The position numbers and the translations under genes were made by a program. Shown here piece after piece: positions 1 to 9,349 of a stretch of DNA of 64,000 nucleotides. The stretch comes from Muricauda sp. SCSIO 64092 (lineage in GTDB: Bacteria > Bacteroidota > Bacteroidia > Flavobacteriales > Flavobacteriaceae), in the NCBI RefSeq assembly GCF_023016285.1, contig NZ_CP095413.1, positions 3,286,001 to 3,350,000 of the forward strand, in the 5' to 3' direction. Every line of letters begins with the position of its first letter. Position 1 is the first letter of the stretch. The notes beneath the pieces were generated by a model. The model saw only the letters and a program-made list of their open reading frames with translations, was not told the DNA's origin and did no database searches.

Positions 1-232
1 TTAATAACCTTATCCAAACCATCGACCTCTTTATAAATGAAATGTGCCTAAAAATTGATCGTGGTTTTCAGAACCGGCTATCTTTCCAAAAGAATGGCGT
101 GCAATACGGATAGAACACTGGCAAACGGAGAAAGGAACGAACTTCACTAAGCTTTTTTTAAAACCTTGGCTCAATGCGTGTTGGAAGTAGAAGAAAGTAG
201 CAATTTGTTTCACATATGTTTTACATAAAAAC

Positions 233-264
233 AAAAAAAGAGCTACACTTTCGTGTAACTCTTT
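233..264 (-). terminator. Rho-independent terminator after tRNA-Met
   Basis: On the minus strand, arms AAAGAGTTACAC and GTGTAGCTCTTT (one G-T style mismatch) enclose a GAAA loop and run into a T tract. It lies about 12 bp downstream of the tRNA 3' end, as expected for its terminator. Confidence 0.75.
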
Positions 265-275
265 GATTATCAAAG

Positions 276-331
<56 letters not shown>

Positions 332-348
<17 letters not shown>

Positions 349-560
349 ATGTATGTTCATAAGTCTAAAACTAGACTTGCACTTTGTTCTTGTTGCTCAG
401 TTTGAGTAGGTACCCTGCCCTGAGCTTAGTCGAAGGGTACTGCTCTACCCCGCGATGTATGTTCATAAGTCTAAAACTAGACTTGCATTTTGTTCTTGTT
501 GCTCAGTTCGGGTAGGTACCTTGCCCTGAGCTTTGTCGAAGGGTACTGCTCTACCCCGCG
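332..560. repeat. 106-bp tandem repeat containing tRNA-Met 5' end
   Basis: The 17-bp string TACTGCTCTACCCCGCG (complement of the tRNA 5' end) occurs at 332-348, 438-454 and 544-560, exactly 106 bp apart. The first copy belongs to the intact tRNA. Between copies lies a near-identical unit with GATGTATGTTCATAAG, a TTGTTCTTGTTGCTCAG block and an imperfect inverted element containing CCTGAGCTTAGTCGAAGG, a type of dispersed element I associate with Flavobacteriia genomes. The two spacers differ at a few positions. The extra copies lack all other tRNA parts and cannot be functional tRNAs. Confidence 0.9.
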
Positions 561-645
561 ATATGGGAGGGCAAATATACGACCCTTTTTGGTTTTAATC
601 AAAATCTGTTCCAAGGTTTCCTTTAAAATCGATACTTTCGAAGGC

Positions 646-2031
646 ATGGAAGTAATCAATGACTTTTTAGTTCAGGCCATTTCAGGAACGGAATGGCCCA
701 TGTTTGTTCTTTTGATAGGCGGAGGCTTGTTTTTGGTAGTGTATTCCAAAGGCTTGCCCTACCGCTTTTTTGGACACGCCATTGCCATAACAGCAGGAAA
801 ATACGATGATAAAACCGCGAAGGGGGATGTAAGTTCCCTACAGGCCCTTTCCGCCGCGGTTGCGGCTACAGTGGGATTGGGAAATATTTCCGGAGTGGCC
901 ATTGCCATTCACGATGGGGGTCCTGGGGTTGTATTTTGGATTTGGATGACCGCCCTAATTGGAATGTGCATCAAGTTTTATTCTTGTAGCCTTTCCATTA
1001 TGTACCGTGGTGAGGATTCTGATGGAAAGCTCCAGGGAGGCCCCATGTTCTACATTACAAAAGGGTTGGGCCATAAGGCCAAACCCCTGGCCATATTTTT
1101 TAGCATTGCAGGGCTTTTTGGTTTTTTGGGGGTCTTTACGGCCAACCAATTCACCGAAACCTTTATGGGTGTTGTACAGCCCGAGACCAGTTTACTGGCC
1201 ATGGGCGGTACGGAAACGGATCCCCTGTTCAATTGGAAATTGACCATTGGGATTGTGCTGGCCATTATATCTTCGTTCGTGATTTTTGGTGGACTTAAGA
1301 ATATTGCCAAAGTGGCCACGGCCATTGTTCCTTTTATGGTCATGGTGTATTTGATTACGGTTATCATGGTCATGGTTGCCAATTCCTCTGCGGTATGGCC
1401 TTCGCTAAAACTGATCGTTTCGGAAGCCTGGAACTTTAAGACCGTGGTCACCGGTGGATTTTGGGGTTTGGTCATCATTGGTGTCCGTAGGGCCATGTTT
1501 TCCAATGAAGCGGGCCTGGGCTCTGCACCCATGTACCACGGCCAGTCCAAAAATGATGAACCTATCCGAGAGGGTCTGGTAGCCATGCTGGGCCCCTTTA
1601 TCGATACCATTTTGGTCTGTACGTTTACGGCCGTTGTTTTAATATTGAGTGGGGCGTATCTGGAGGATGGTAGCGGTATTGTCATGACTTTGAATGCCTT
1701 TAACACTGCTCTTGGCAGTTGGGGCGGTGTTCTCCTGATGATCATTGTCTCGGCCTTTGCCCTGTCCACACTGTTTACCTATTCCTACTATGGGGTAAAA
1801 AGTCTTTCGTACTTGACCAATGCCAAAATAGGTAGGTTGTACAACGTCTACTTTGTTGTTATGATTGTGTTTGCCGCAGTTGCCTCCCTGGAATTGGTAA
1901 AAAACCTCATTGATCTTTCGTATGCGCTCATGGTGATTCCCAATATGATTGCGGTACTGTTATTGGCGCCAAAAGTGAACAAAGCGGGCAAGGACTATTT
2001 TGAAAAACTGAAAAAAGGGAAGAATGCATAA
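646..2031 (+). CDS. Alanine/glycine:cation symporter family protein (AGCS)
   Basis: 461-aa polytopic membrane protein of the AGCS family, which imports alanine or glycine together with Na+ or H+. Visible are many hydrophobic segments, the early stretch AAVAATVGLGNISGVA and the family motif FSNEAGLGSAPMYHG in the C-terminal half. I start at ATG 646 (MEVINDF) because the upstream extension runs back into the tandem repeat and lacks membrane-protein character. The 3' end overlaps era by 8 bp, so the two are probably translationally coupled. The exact substrate cannot be read from sequence. Confidence 0.93.
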   Translation: MEVINDFLVQAISGTEWPMFVLLIGGGLFLVVYSKGLPYRFFGHAIAITAGKYDDKTAKGDVSSLQALSAAVAATVGLGNISGVAIAIHDGGPGVVFWIWMTALIGMCIKFYSCSLSIMYRGEDSDGKLQGGPMFYITKGLGHKAKPLAIFFSIAGLFGFLGVFTANQFTETFMGVVQPETSLLAMGGTETDPLFNWKLTIGIVLAIISSFVIFGGLKNIAKVATAIVPFMVMVYLITVIMVMVANSSAVWPSLKLIVSEAWNFKTVVTGGFWGLVIIGVRRAMFSNEAGLGSAPMYHGQSKNDEPIREGLVAMLGPFIDTILVCTFTAVVLILSGAYLEDGSGIVMTLNAFNTALGSWGGVLLMIIVSAFALSTLFTYSYYGVKSLSYLTNAKIGRLYNVYFVVMIVFAAVASLELVKNLIDLSYALMVIPNMIAVLLLAPKVNKAGKDYFEKLKKGKNA

Positions 2032-2902
2032 ATCCGGTTTTGTAAACATTATTGGAAACCCCAATGTTGGGAAATCCACTTTAATGAATGCTTTGGTGGG
2101 GGAAAAGCTCTCCATTATCACCTCCAAAGCGCAAACAACGCGGCATCGTATTTTTGGAATCGTTAATGGAGAGGATTTTCAAGTGGTTTTTTCAGATACC
2201 CCCGGAATCATTAAACCGGCCTATGAGCTACAGCAGTCCATGATGAATTTTGTAAAGTCCGCTTTGGAAGATGCCGATGTGCTTTTGTATATGGTCGAAA
2301 TTGGGGAAAAAGGGTTAAAGGACGCCGATTTTTTCCAAAAAATCAGGAATACGTCCATTCCGGTGTTGTTGCTCCTGAATAAAATTGACACTTCGGAACA
2401 ACAGATCTTGGAAGAGCAGGTAACTTTTTGGAAGCAACAGTTGCCCCATGCCGAAATACATCCAATTTCAGCCTTGGAAAACTTCAATGTGGAAGAAGTC
2501 TTTAAGCGGATTTTGGAATTGCTTCCAGAGGGGCCTCCCTATTTTCCCAAAGATCAATTCACCGATAAACCCGAACGCTTTTTTGTCAATGAAGCCATAA
2601 GGGAAAAAATTCTATTGCATTACAAAAAAGAGATTCCTTATTCCGTGGAAGTGGAGACAGAGGAGTTTTTGGAGGACGAACAGATCATTAGGATCCGCTC
2701 CATTATCATGGTAGAACGGGACTCCCAAAAGGGGATCATTATTGGGCATAAAGGTAGCGCCCTTAAGAAAGTGGGCGTTGGGGCCAGGGAAGATTTGGAA
2801 AAATTCTTTGGAAAACAGGTCCATATTGAGCTGTACGTAAAAGTCAACAAGAACTGGCGTTCCAACAGCAATCAATTAAAACGATTTGGTTACAATAACT
2901 AA
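2024..2902 (+). CDS. era: GTPase Era
   Basis: 292-aa essential GTPase that binds the 3' end of 16S rRNA and helps 30S maturation. G1 is GNPNVGKST (residues 11-19), G3 is DTPG (58-61) and G4 is NKID (119-122). The C-terminal KH RNA-binding domain shows its GHKG loop followed by LKKVGVGAREDLEKFF. The length matches the family. ATG 2024 lies inside the end of the symporter gene, giving an 8-bp overlap. Confidence 0.98.
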   Translation: MHKSGFVNIIGNPNVGKSTLMNALVGEKLSIITSKAQTTRHRIFGIVNGEDFQVVFSDTPGIIKPAYELQQSMMNFVKSALEDADVLLYMVEIGEKGLKDADFFQKIRNTSIPVLLLLNKIDTSEQQILEEQVTFWKQQLPHAEIHPISALENFNVEEVFKRILELLPEGPPYFPKDQFTDKPERFFVNEAIREKILLHYKKEIPYSVEVETEEFLEDEQIIRIRSIIMVERDSQKGIIIGHKGSALKKVGVGAREDLEKFFGKQVHIELYVKVNKNWRSNSNQLKRFGYNN

Positions 2903-2977
2903 AAGTTTTTTTGCCTTTTCATTAACATCTATTTCATTTTAGTTTGGGAACTTCCAAATCAAAATAAACCAAACAAA

Positions 2978-4510
2978 ATGAAAAAGACTACAATACCTCT
3001 ACTCTCTTTAGTGCTCTTACTTTCCCTTTTTTCTTGCGAATACTTGGACGATTTTATTGGGGAAGGTGGCAATGGTGGTGAAGGAAGCACTACTATTGAT
3101 TTTAAACAGATTTCCACCTTTACAATTGGTGGTGAAGGTGCGGCGGAAATATCCGCTTTTGATTCCAAGACCCAAAGACTGTTTACGGTCAATGTGGAAA
3201 AGGACGTGGTCTCAGTATATGACCTTTCAGATGTACATAGTCCAATGCCTGTGACGGAATTGGGTTTGAACGGTGCTGGAGCACCCAATAGTGTTAGTGT
3301 GAAAAATGGGACCTTGGCCGTAGCTGTGGAGAGTATGGTGAAACAAGATAATGGTTTTATTAAGTTTTATGACACCGAAACGTTAGAGTTTTTATATGCG
3401 GCCAACGTTGGTGCTTTACCGGATATGGTTGCTTTTACGCCAAATGGGAAATATGTGGTTGTTGCCAATGAAGGCGAACCCAATGATGATTATACCGTGG
3501 ACCCAAAGGGAATGGTCAGCATCATTAATGTTGCATCGGGGGATACCTATAATTTGGACTTTGAGTCATTTAATGGTCAAAAGGAAAGCCTACAAGGGAA
3601 GGGACTCCGTATTTTTGGCCCTGGTGCCACTTTATCCATGGATGTGGAGCCGGAATATGTTGCAATTTCTGATAACTCCAAGACAGCATGGGTCTCCCTT
3701 CAAGAAAACAATGGTGTTGCCGTAGTTGATTTGGTCAACAAACAAATTACCGACATTGTTCCATTGGGATATAAAGATTATTCCGTTCCGGGCAATGAGA
3801 TCGACCCAAGCGACCGGGATGGTGTAAAGGCGTTGCGCAGTGTTCCGGTTTTTGGAATGTATCAGCCAGACGCTATTGCATACTACAAAGTCAACGGAAT
3901 GGATTACGTGGTAACGGCAAATGAGGGTGATGCCAGGGAATATGAGGGGGACCCAGGTTTTGTTGAAGAAGACAGGATTAAGGATGTAGTACTGGACCCG
4001 ACGGTATTTCCCAACGCTGCCGAACTACAGGATGATGCCAACCTGGGAAGGTTGAAACTGACCTTGGTCCAAGGGGATATTGATGATGATGGTGATTTTG
4101 ATGAACTATACAGCTTTGGTGCACGTTCTTTTACGATTTGGTCAGGTACAGGGCAACTGATATATGACAGTGGCAATGACATAGCTTCCAGAACGTTGGA
4201 ATTGACTCCGGATGTTTTTAATGGTGATGATGGGAGAAGTGACGATAAAGGTGCAGAACCGGAGGCGGTTACCATCCAGGAAATAGGAGGTAGGCAAATC
4301 TTGTTTCTGGGACTTGAAAGGAACAATCAGATTATGGTGTATGACATTTCCGATCCATCATATCCCGAATTCATTCAGATTCTTTCAACGGAAGGTGATG
4401 TTGGTCCCGAAGGTGTATTGGCCATAAGTGCCGATGATAGCCCTACGGGAAAAGACTTACTGGTTGTAAGCAATGAGGTTAGTGGTACGGTGACCATTTA
4501 TGAAAATTAA
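2978..4510 (+). CDS. Choice-of-anchor I family lipoprotein
   Basis: 510-aa secreted lipoprotein with signal peptide and lipobox ending at Cys20 (SLFSC). The body is a repetitive beta-propeller-like protein with segments such as PDMVAFTPNGKYVVVANEGEP, VVTANEGDAREYEG and PEGVLAISADDSP, typical of the choice-of-anchor I domain, members of which have been linked to phosphatase/esterase-like exported proteins. No catalytic activity can be assigned. It stands alone, about 75 bp after era, with its own AT-rich leader. Confidence 0.85.
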   Translation: MKKTTIPLLSLVLLLSLFSCEYLDDFIGEGGNGGEGSTTIDFKQISTFTIGGEGAAEISAFDSKTQRLFTVNVEKDVVSVYDLSDVHSPMPVTELGLNGAGAPNSVSVKNGTLAVAVESMVKQDNGFIKFYDTETLEFLYAANVGALPDMVAFTPNGKYVVVANEGEPNDDYTVDPKGMVSIINVASGDTYNLDFESFNGQKESLQGKGLRIFGPGATLSMDVEPEYVAISDNSKTAWVSLQENNGVAVVDLVNKQITDIVPLGYKDYSVPGNEIDPSDRDGVKALRSVPVFGMYQPDAIAYYKVNGMDYVVTANEGDAREYEGDPGFVEEDRIKDVVLDPTVFPNAAELQDDANLGRLKLTLVQGDIDDDGDFDELYSFGARSFTIWSGTGQLIYDSGNDIASRTLELTPDVFNGDDGRSDDKGAEPEAVTIQEIGGRQILFLGLERNNQIMVYDISDPSYPEFIQILSTEGDVGPEGVLAISADDSPTGKDLLVVSNEVSGTVTIYEN

Positions 4511-4556
4511 AAAGATAGTTTTGCTTCATAATTAGATTAAGTTTCATTGGGCACGG

Positions 4557-5069
4557 TCATTGACCGTGTTCTTTTTGTATACCAATAAACAATTCATCGG
4601 CATATTTTCGCAATTGTTGCATCTGTGGTTTTCCCTTGGCTTTGCCCAACCTTCCAAAGGCGTACAGTGTAAACCATATGACCACCAAAAAGCCCATTCC
4701 AATCAGCCATAGCGTAATATCGTGACCCAGTGAATGTTTGGAATAGGCAAAGATGCCCATGATGATAAATGTGGTGGCGACACCAAAATGAAGGAACATA
4801 AAGAAGGTCCACAAGGTGGGATTGGGCCCGAAAACCCCATGAATCGTGCTTTTTTTTGGGCTAAAGGAACTAATTTCCAGATGTAACTGTGGTGACCAAA
4901 AAGTGGTTTTCTCTTTTTTGAATCGAATATAAACGTGTTCATCTATCCGTTTGAGCAAAAAGGGGTCTTTGGGCTGAATATCAAAAGCAGCCTTTAGGGT
5001 GTCCGGATCGGTATACAATCGAATATCGAACCGGGGCCTAAGAACAATTTCGTTGACCAGTTCGCTCAT
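4557..5069 (-). CDS. Conserved two-TM membrane protein next to der
   Basis: 170-aa protein with a soluble N-terminal half (about 1-80) and two hydrophobic segments (roughly 84-108 and 118-140) followed by a basic tail. I recognise it only as a hypothetical seen beside der in Flavobacteriia, sometimes loosely called GTP-binding; it has no GTPase motifs. It is divergent from der, with about 75 bp between the starts, and convergent with the upstream lipoprotein gene. Confidence 0.75.
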   Translation of the reverse strand: MSELVNEIVLRPRFDIRLYTDPDTLKAAFDIQPKDPFLLKRIDEHVYIRFKKEKTTFWSPQLHLEISSFSPKKSTIHGVFGPNPTLWTFFMFLHFGVATTFIIMGIFAYSKHSLGHDITLWLIGMGFLVVIWFTLYAFGRLGKAKGKPQMQQLRKYADELFIGIQKEHGQ

Positions 5070-5121
5070 TATTTATGGGTTAAGCCTCGAAAAGGTATCC
5101 ATTTTTCTTTATAAATAATAC

Positions 5122-5129
5122 TACTTTTG
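5122..5129 (+). promoter_or_regulatory. Candidate -7 element for der
   Basis: TACTTTTG matches the Bacteroidetes -7 consensus TAnnTTTG and lies 15 bp before the der ATG. No clear -33 TTG is seen. Confidence 0.45.
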
Positions 5130-5144
5130 CCAAAATTTAAGGGC

Positions 5145-6446
5145 ATGGGAGGCATTGTCGCCATAGTAGGAAGGCCAAATGTGGGAAAGTCTACGTTTTT
5201 CAATCGCTTGATCCAGAAAAGGGAAGCCATTGTAGATGCCGTCAGTGGGGTTACCCGGGACAGACATTATGGGAAGAGCGATTGGAACGGAAAAGAGTTT
5301 TCCGTTATTGATACCGGAGGGTATGTTGTGGGAAGCGATGATATTTTTGAGCAGGAAATAGACAAACAGGTGGAGTTGGCCATTGACGAAGCCGATGCCA
5401 TAATTTTTATGGTAGATGTGGAATCCGGGGTAACCGGAATGGACGAGGATGTGGCCAATTTATTACGGAGGGTGGACAAACCTACTTTTCTGGCGGTGAA
5501 CAAAGTGGATAATGCACAACGAGCCGCCGATGCCGTGGAGTTCTATGCCCTTGGACTTGGCGAATATTATACCCTTTCCAGTATCAATGGCAGTGGAACG
5601 GGGGAACTGTTGGACGCCTTGGTTAAAGTGCTTCCGGAAAAGGCCGAAGAAGAGGCCGAACTGCCCCGTTTTGCCGTTGTGGGCCGACCCAATGCCGGGA
5701 AATCTTCGTTTATCAATGCGCTGATCGGTGAAGACCGGTACATTGTCACCGATATTGCCGGAACAACGCGGGACAGTATTGATACCAAATACAATCGGTT
5801 TGGGTTCGAATTTAATTTAGTGGATACCGCTGGCATACGCAGAAAAGCCAAAGTAAAGGAAGATTTGGAGTTTTATTCCGTAATGCGTTCCGTACGTTCC
5901 ATAGAATACTGCGATGTCTGTATTTTGCTATTTGATGCCACCCGGGGGTTTGATGGCCAGGTACAGAACATCTTTTGGCTGGCGGAACGTAATCATAAGG
6001 GCGTGGTCATTTTGGTCAATAAATGGGATTTGGTGGAAAAGGAGACGAATTCGGTAAAGGAATACTCCCAAAAGATCAGAAAACAATTGGAACCGTTTGA
6101 TGATGTCCCCATTGTTTTCATTTCGGTGCTGAACAAACAACGGATTTTTAAGGCCATTGAAACCGCAGTGGAGGTTTATCAAAACCGAAGCAGGAAAATA
6201 AAAACACGGGAATTCAATGATGTTATGCTTCCCATTATTGAGAAAAATCCACCTCCGGCCTATAAGGGGAAGTATGTAAAGATCAAGTTTTGTACCCAGT
6301 TGCCCACTCCTTATCCCCAATTTGCATTTTTCTGTAATCTGCCCCAATATGTGCGGGAACCGTACAAACGTTTTTTGGAAAACCAGATACGCAAACATTT
6401 TGATTTTACGGGGGTACCGATAACGGTTTTCATACGGAAAAAATGA
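5145..6446 (+). CDS. der: GTPase Der (EngA)
   Basis: 433-aa ribosome-assembly GTPase needed for the 50S subunit. It has two tandem G domains: the first with GRPNVGKST (9-17) and DTGG, the second with [13 protein letters not shown] and NKWD, then a KH-like C-terminal domain ending FIRKK. ATG 5145 ([12 protein letters not shown]) fits homologues; an upstream TTG would add six residues but falls on the promoter element. Monocistronic. Confidence 0.97.
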   Translation: MGGIVAIVGRPNVGKSTFFNRLIQKREAIVDAVSGVTRDRHYGKSDWNGKEFSVIDTGGYVVGSDDIFEQEIDKQVELAIDEADAIIFMVDVESGVTGMDEDVANLLRRVDKPTFLAVNKVDNAQRAADAVEFYALGLGEYYTLSSINGSGTGELLDALVKVLPEKAEEEAELPRFAVVGRPNAGKSSFINALIGEDRYIVTDIAGTTRDSIDTKYNRFGFEFNLVDTAGIRRKAKVKEDLEFYSVMRSVRSIEYCDVCILLFDATRGFDGQVQNIFWLAERNHKGVVILVNKWDLVEKETNSVKEYSQKIRKQLEPFDDVPIVFISVLNKQRIFKAIETAVEVYQNRSRKIKTREFNDVMLPIIEKNPPPAYKGKYVKIKFCTQLPTPYPQFAFFCNLPQYVREPYKRFLENQIRKHFDFTGVPITVFIRKK

Positions 6447-6517
6447 TTTTTACCATTTATTTAATAGTTCCCTCCTGTCCACTTTTTTAATTTTAAAGGA
6501 ACTAAAGCCTATCCATC

Positions 6518-6949
6518 ATGAAACGAACAGTCCTTTTATTCCTCCTCACAATTTTTTCCATTGCATTCACAGTTGCCCAGGAATCCGATTATCAATTAGT
6601 GGCCAAAACCGTTAATTACTACCTGGAAGGGGGGACCAATAACGATTATGAAACCTTAAAGAAGGCTTTTCATGAAACCGCCACCATGAAATACATTACC
6701 AAAGAGGGGTATAAGGAGGTGAATGCCCTTGAATTTTTTTCGGGAATGGATGCCTCCAAACCCAAACAAAATCGAACAACAAAAATAGCGGACATTACAA
6801 TTTCCGGACATGCGGCCAACGCTCGGTTGGAAATAGAGTATCCCACCTTTTCCTTCATTGATTTTATGAACCTTCTTAAAATTGATGGGGAGTGGAAAAT
6901 TGTAAATAAGATTTTCTATCGTAAACCTGCCCTATCAGCAGCACAATAG
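6518..6949 (+). CDS. Secreted NTF2-like protein (putative lumazine-binding family)
   Basis: 143 aa with an N-terminal signal peptide (about 1-20, cleavage near VAQ-ES) and a single SnoaL/NTF2-like fold: the helix-rich YETLKKAFHETATMKY segment and the C-terminal strand LLKIDGEWKIVNKIFYRK match the putative lumazine-binding family (PF12893-like). Members are small periplasmic or secreted proteins; the ligand is unknown. Confidence 0.8.
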   Translation: MKRTVLLFLLTIFSIAFTVAQESDYQLVAKTVNYYLEGGTNNDYETLKKAFHETATMKYITKEGYKEVNALEFFSGMDASKPKQNRTTKIADITISGHAANARLEIEYPTFSFIDFMNLLKIDGEWKIVNKIFYRKPALSAAQ

Positions 6950-7025
6950 TACCGTTTTCCAATTTTGGCTGGAGTGTTCTGGTTTTGGCAATGCCATTGG
7001 CAAGCACCGTACTTTTTATTTGAGG

Positions 7026-7817
7026 TTACCAACCCCCAGAGGCGCCACCGCCTCCAAAGCCACCACCTCCGAAGCCCCCACCAAAGCCTCCGGAGCCAAA
7101 ACCACCTCCTGAAGATCCGCCTTTGTAGCCGCCTCTGCCCATATTGCTCAAAATGATCATATCCCAAATATCCAATCCCCTGCCACCCCGTCCTCCTCGG
7201 TTGTTTCGCCCACCTTTGTTCTTACGGCTGGCCAAAATCAAGAATATGACCAGGAAAACGATGAAGGGCAAAAGGGACTTCAATGGAAATTCCCGGCCAT
7301 TACCAAAAGTCCGGTCTTCCTTGAACTGACCTGTCAATACCTGAAAAATGGCGTCCGTACCAGCATCCAAGCCCCCATAATAATCCCCTTGTTTAAATTC
7401 TGGGATGATAACTTGTTCAATAATACGTTTGCTCATGAAATCCGTTAGGAATTCTTCTACGCCATAACCCGTATTAATGGCAATTTTCCGGTCGTCCTTT
7501 GCCAACAAAATAAGGATGCCGTTATCTTCATCTGCTTGCCCTATTCCCCACTTTTGGCCCCATTGTGCACCCAGGAAGTTGATGTTTTCCCCTTCTGTTG
7601 AGCTAATAATGGCCACTACGATCTGTGTGGAGGTGCTATCGGAATATCGGATAAGTTTTTGCTCCAACTGCTTTTTTTCAGCAGCATTTAAAAGCGTTAC
7701 ATAATCGTACACACTGGTTTCCTTGTCCGGTTTGGGCGGAATTTGAAATTGTCCCCATCCCAAATAGGAGATAAGAAATAGGAAAACGGGAAATAGACAT
7801 CGCCTAAGGAGTATCAT
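7026..7817 (-). CDS. TPM domain protein with glycine-rich tail
   Basis: 263-aa exported membrane protein. From ATG 7817 it has a signal peptide (MILLRRCLFPVFLFLISY), a TPM domain (about 35-155, with TQIVVAIISS, WGIGQADEDNGILILLA and GYGVEEFLTD), one transmembrane helix (LLPFIVFLVIFLIL) and a C-terminal tail almost entirely of Gly, Ser and Phe ending SGGW. TPM proteins occur with LemA across bacteria; roles in phosphatase activity or photosystem assembly are known only for some. The frame stays open upstream to 7934, overlapping the previous gene, but that extension would bury the signal peptide, so I prefer 7817. Confidence 0.9.
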   Translation of the reverse strand: MILLRRCLFPVFLFLISYLGWGQFQIPPKPDKETSVYDYVTLLNAAEKKQLEQKLIRYSDSTSTQIVVAIISSTEGENINFLGAQWGQKWGIGQADEDNGILILLAKDDRKIAINTGYGVEEFLTDFMSKRIIEQVIIPEFKQGDYYGGLDAGTDAIFQVLTGQFKEDRTFGNGREFPLKSLLPFIVFLVIFLILASRKNKGGRNNRGGRGGRGLDIWDMIILSNMGRGGYKGGSSGGGFGSGGFGGGFGGGGFGGGGASGGW

Positions 7818-7911
7818 AATGGGATAACCTATAGCGGAAGCAGTATTTCCGTCCTTCTTCACCAAGTTGGGAGGGAGCGGGGAAGTCCCTAGGGCTATTA
7901 CGGAGAGGGGC

Positions 7912-8352
7912 CTAGCCTTTTGAAACTGCATCACTTAATTCATTGGTGTCCCCATGTTGCCAGGGGAAGTGTTCTTCCAATTCTTTTCCTGCTTTCAAAA
8001 CGCCTTCAACGATGCCTTGCTTGAAATTTCCGTTTTTAAAATGGGAGGCAATGATATCTTTGGTGCTTTCCCAAAATCCCTTGGGCACGGCCCGATCAAT
8101 ACCCCGGTCCCCATAAATCACAAATCTCTTGTCGTTGACCGCCACGTAAAGGAGTACGCCGTTCCCATCCTTGGTATTGTCCATCTTTAAAAAGTGGAAT
8201 ACCTGCTGTGCCCGACTAAAATGGTCAATCCCCGCCGTGGCTTCAATATGTACTCGGATTTCCCCGGAGGTATTTTTTTCGGCCTCCAGAATAGCGTTCA
8301 CAATTTCCTGCTCTTCTTCCATAGTGAGAAAAGCTTCTACTTTGGACATCAT
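7912..8352 (-). CDS. Cytosolic-type TPM domain protein
   Basis: 146-aa single-domain TPM protein without signal peptide. Core motifs are SGEIRVHIEA, DGNGVLLYVAVNDKRFVIYG and GDRGIDRAVP. It starts one base into the stop of the LemA gene (TGATG-type overlap), so LemA, this gene and the glycine-rich TPM protein form a coupled operon. This composition (LemA plus two TPM proteins) is common in Bacteroidetes. Confidence 0.92.
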   Translation of the reverse strand: MMSKVEAFLTMEEEQEIVNAILEAEKNTSGEIRVHIEATAGIDHFSRAQQVFHFLKMDNTKDGNGVLLYVAVNDKRFVIYGDRGIDRAVPKGFWESTKDIIASHFKNGNFKQGIVEGVLKAGKELEEHFPWQHGDTNELSDAVSKG

Positions 8353-8951
8353 CAGTCGAAATTAAAGTCCACTTCCGGGGCATTTTCTGCACCAGAGTCC
8401 GATTTGAACAGTGCCAAGGCATCAAAACCGGCGATGTTAGCTATAATGTTGGTCGGAATCTTTTCAATCTTAATGTTGTAGTCTCCCGCCAGATCATTAA
8501 AACGGTTTCGCTCCACATTGATCCTATTTTCGGTGCCTTCCAATTGGGATTGCAGTTCCAGAAAGTTTTGATTTGCTTTCAAGTCGGGATACCGTTCCAC
8601 CGTAACCAATAGTCGCGATAGTGCTGATGAAAGTCCTGATTGTGCCTCTTGGAACTGTGCCAATTTATCTGGAGTAAGATTGTTGATGTCTATGGTTGTG
8701 GAGGTCGCTTTTGCCCGCGCTTCAATGACATCCTTTAACGTACCCCGCTCAAAATCCGCAGCTCCCTGAACGGTCTTTACAAGGTTCCCAATAAGATCGC
8801 TCCTTCTCTGATAGGAACTTTCCACATTGGCCCATTGTTTGGTAGCCTGCCCTTTCATGTCAACTAGGGTATTATTGGTTCCCACATACCAGCTTCCCAG
8901 GAAAAATAGTAGAATGCCAATAACGATTAACGGAATTAACCACTTTTTCAT
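8352..8951 (-). CDS. LemA family protein
   Basis: 199-aa LemA protein: one N-terminal membrane helix (residues 5-22) followed by a long helical domain with the signature region KQWANVESSYQRRSDLIGNL and the later PDLKANQNFLELQSQLEGTE and ERNRFNDLAGDYN. It is a membrane-anchored helical-bundle protein of unclear biochemical role. First gene of the lemA-TPM-TPM operon. Confidence 0.96.
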   Translation of the reverse strand: MKKWLIPLIVIGILLFFLGSWYVGTNNTLVDMKGQATKQWANVESSYQRRSDLIGNLVKTVQGAADFERGTLKDVIEARAKATSTTIDINNLTPDKLAQFQEAQSGLSSALSRLLVTVERYPDLKANQNFLELQSQLEGTENRINVERNRFNDLAGDYNIKIEKIPTNIIANIAGFDALALFKSDSGAENAPEVDFNFD

Positions 8952-9019
8952 TGTTCTTGTCTTTTTAGTGTTTACTGTGCGTATTGGATAAGTCTGTAAC
9001 AGTGCCTATTTGTTACAGT

Positions 9020-9349
9020 TTATAGTTGTTCCTTGATTTTTATAAGTTCTGCTTTTACCCGTTGTAGCTTTTCAATGACCTCAAAATTGGAAAGGGTCTT
9101 GTGTTTTTCCTCCTTCAAGTGAATTTTGGCGCCCTCCAATGTAAAGCCACGTTCCTTGACCAGATGGTGGATGAGCTGAAGGTTTTTAATATCCTGGGGG
9201 GTGAACTTCCGGTTGCCCTTCGCATTTTTCTTGGGCTGTAGCACATCAAACTCCTTTTCCCAAAAACGAATAAGGGAGGTATTTACGCCAAAGGCCTTGG
9301 CAACTTCTCCAATTCCATAATAGCGTTTCTCAGGGAGTTCTACATGCAT
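9020..9349 (-). CDS. MerR family transcriptional regulator
   Basis: 109-aa regulator with an N-terminal MerR winged helix (GIGEVAKAFGVNTSLIRFWEKEF, residues 12-34; then QPKKNAKGNRKFTPQDI) and a short coiled C-terminus without an effector domain. In Flavobacteriia this small MerR follows the M23 peptidase gene; here the M23 stop and this ATG overlap by one base (TAATG). Confidence 0.93.
   Translation of the reverse strand: MHVELPEKRYYGIGEVAKAFGVNTSLIRFWEKEFDVLQPKKNAKGNRKFTPQDIKNLQLIHHLVKERGFTLEGAKIHLKEEKHKTLSNFEVIEKLQRVKAELIKIKEQL

Noticed and set aside
31..273. 80-codon minus-strand frame at the left edge
   Set aside because: It runs through the tRNA terminator hairpin, has no recognisable motif, and its composition looks non-coding.
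490..645. 52-codon N-terminal extension of the AGCS symporter
   Set aside because: It lies in the tRNA-derived tandem repeat and has no signal or membrane character; ATG 646 fits the family.
1050..1769. 239-codon minus-strand frame inside the symporter gene
   Set aside because: Antisense shadow of a hydrophobic, codon-biased gene; no start context or homology.
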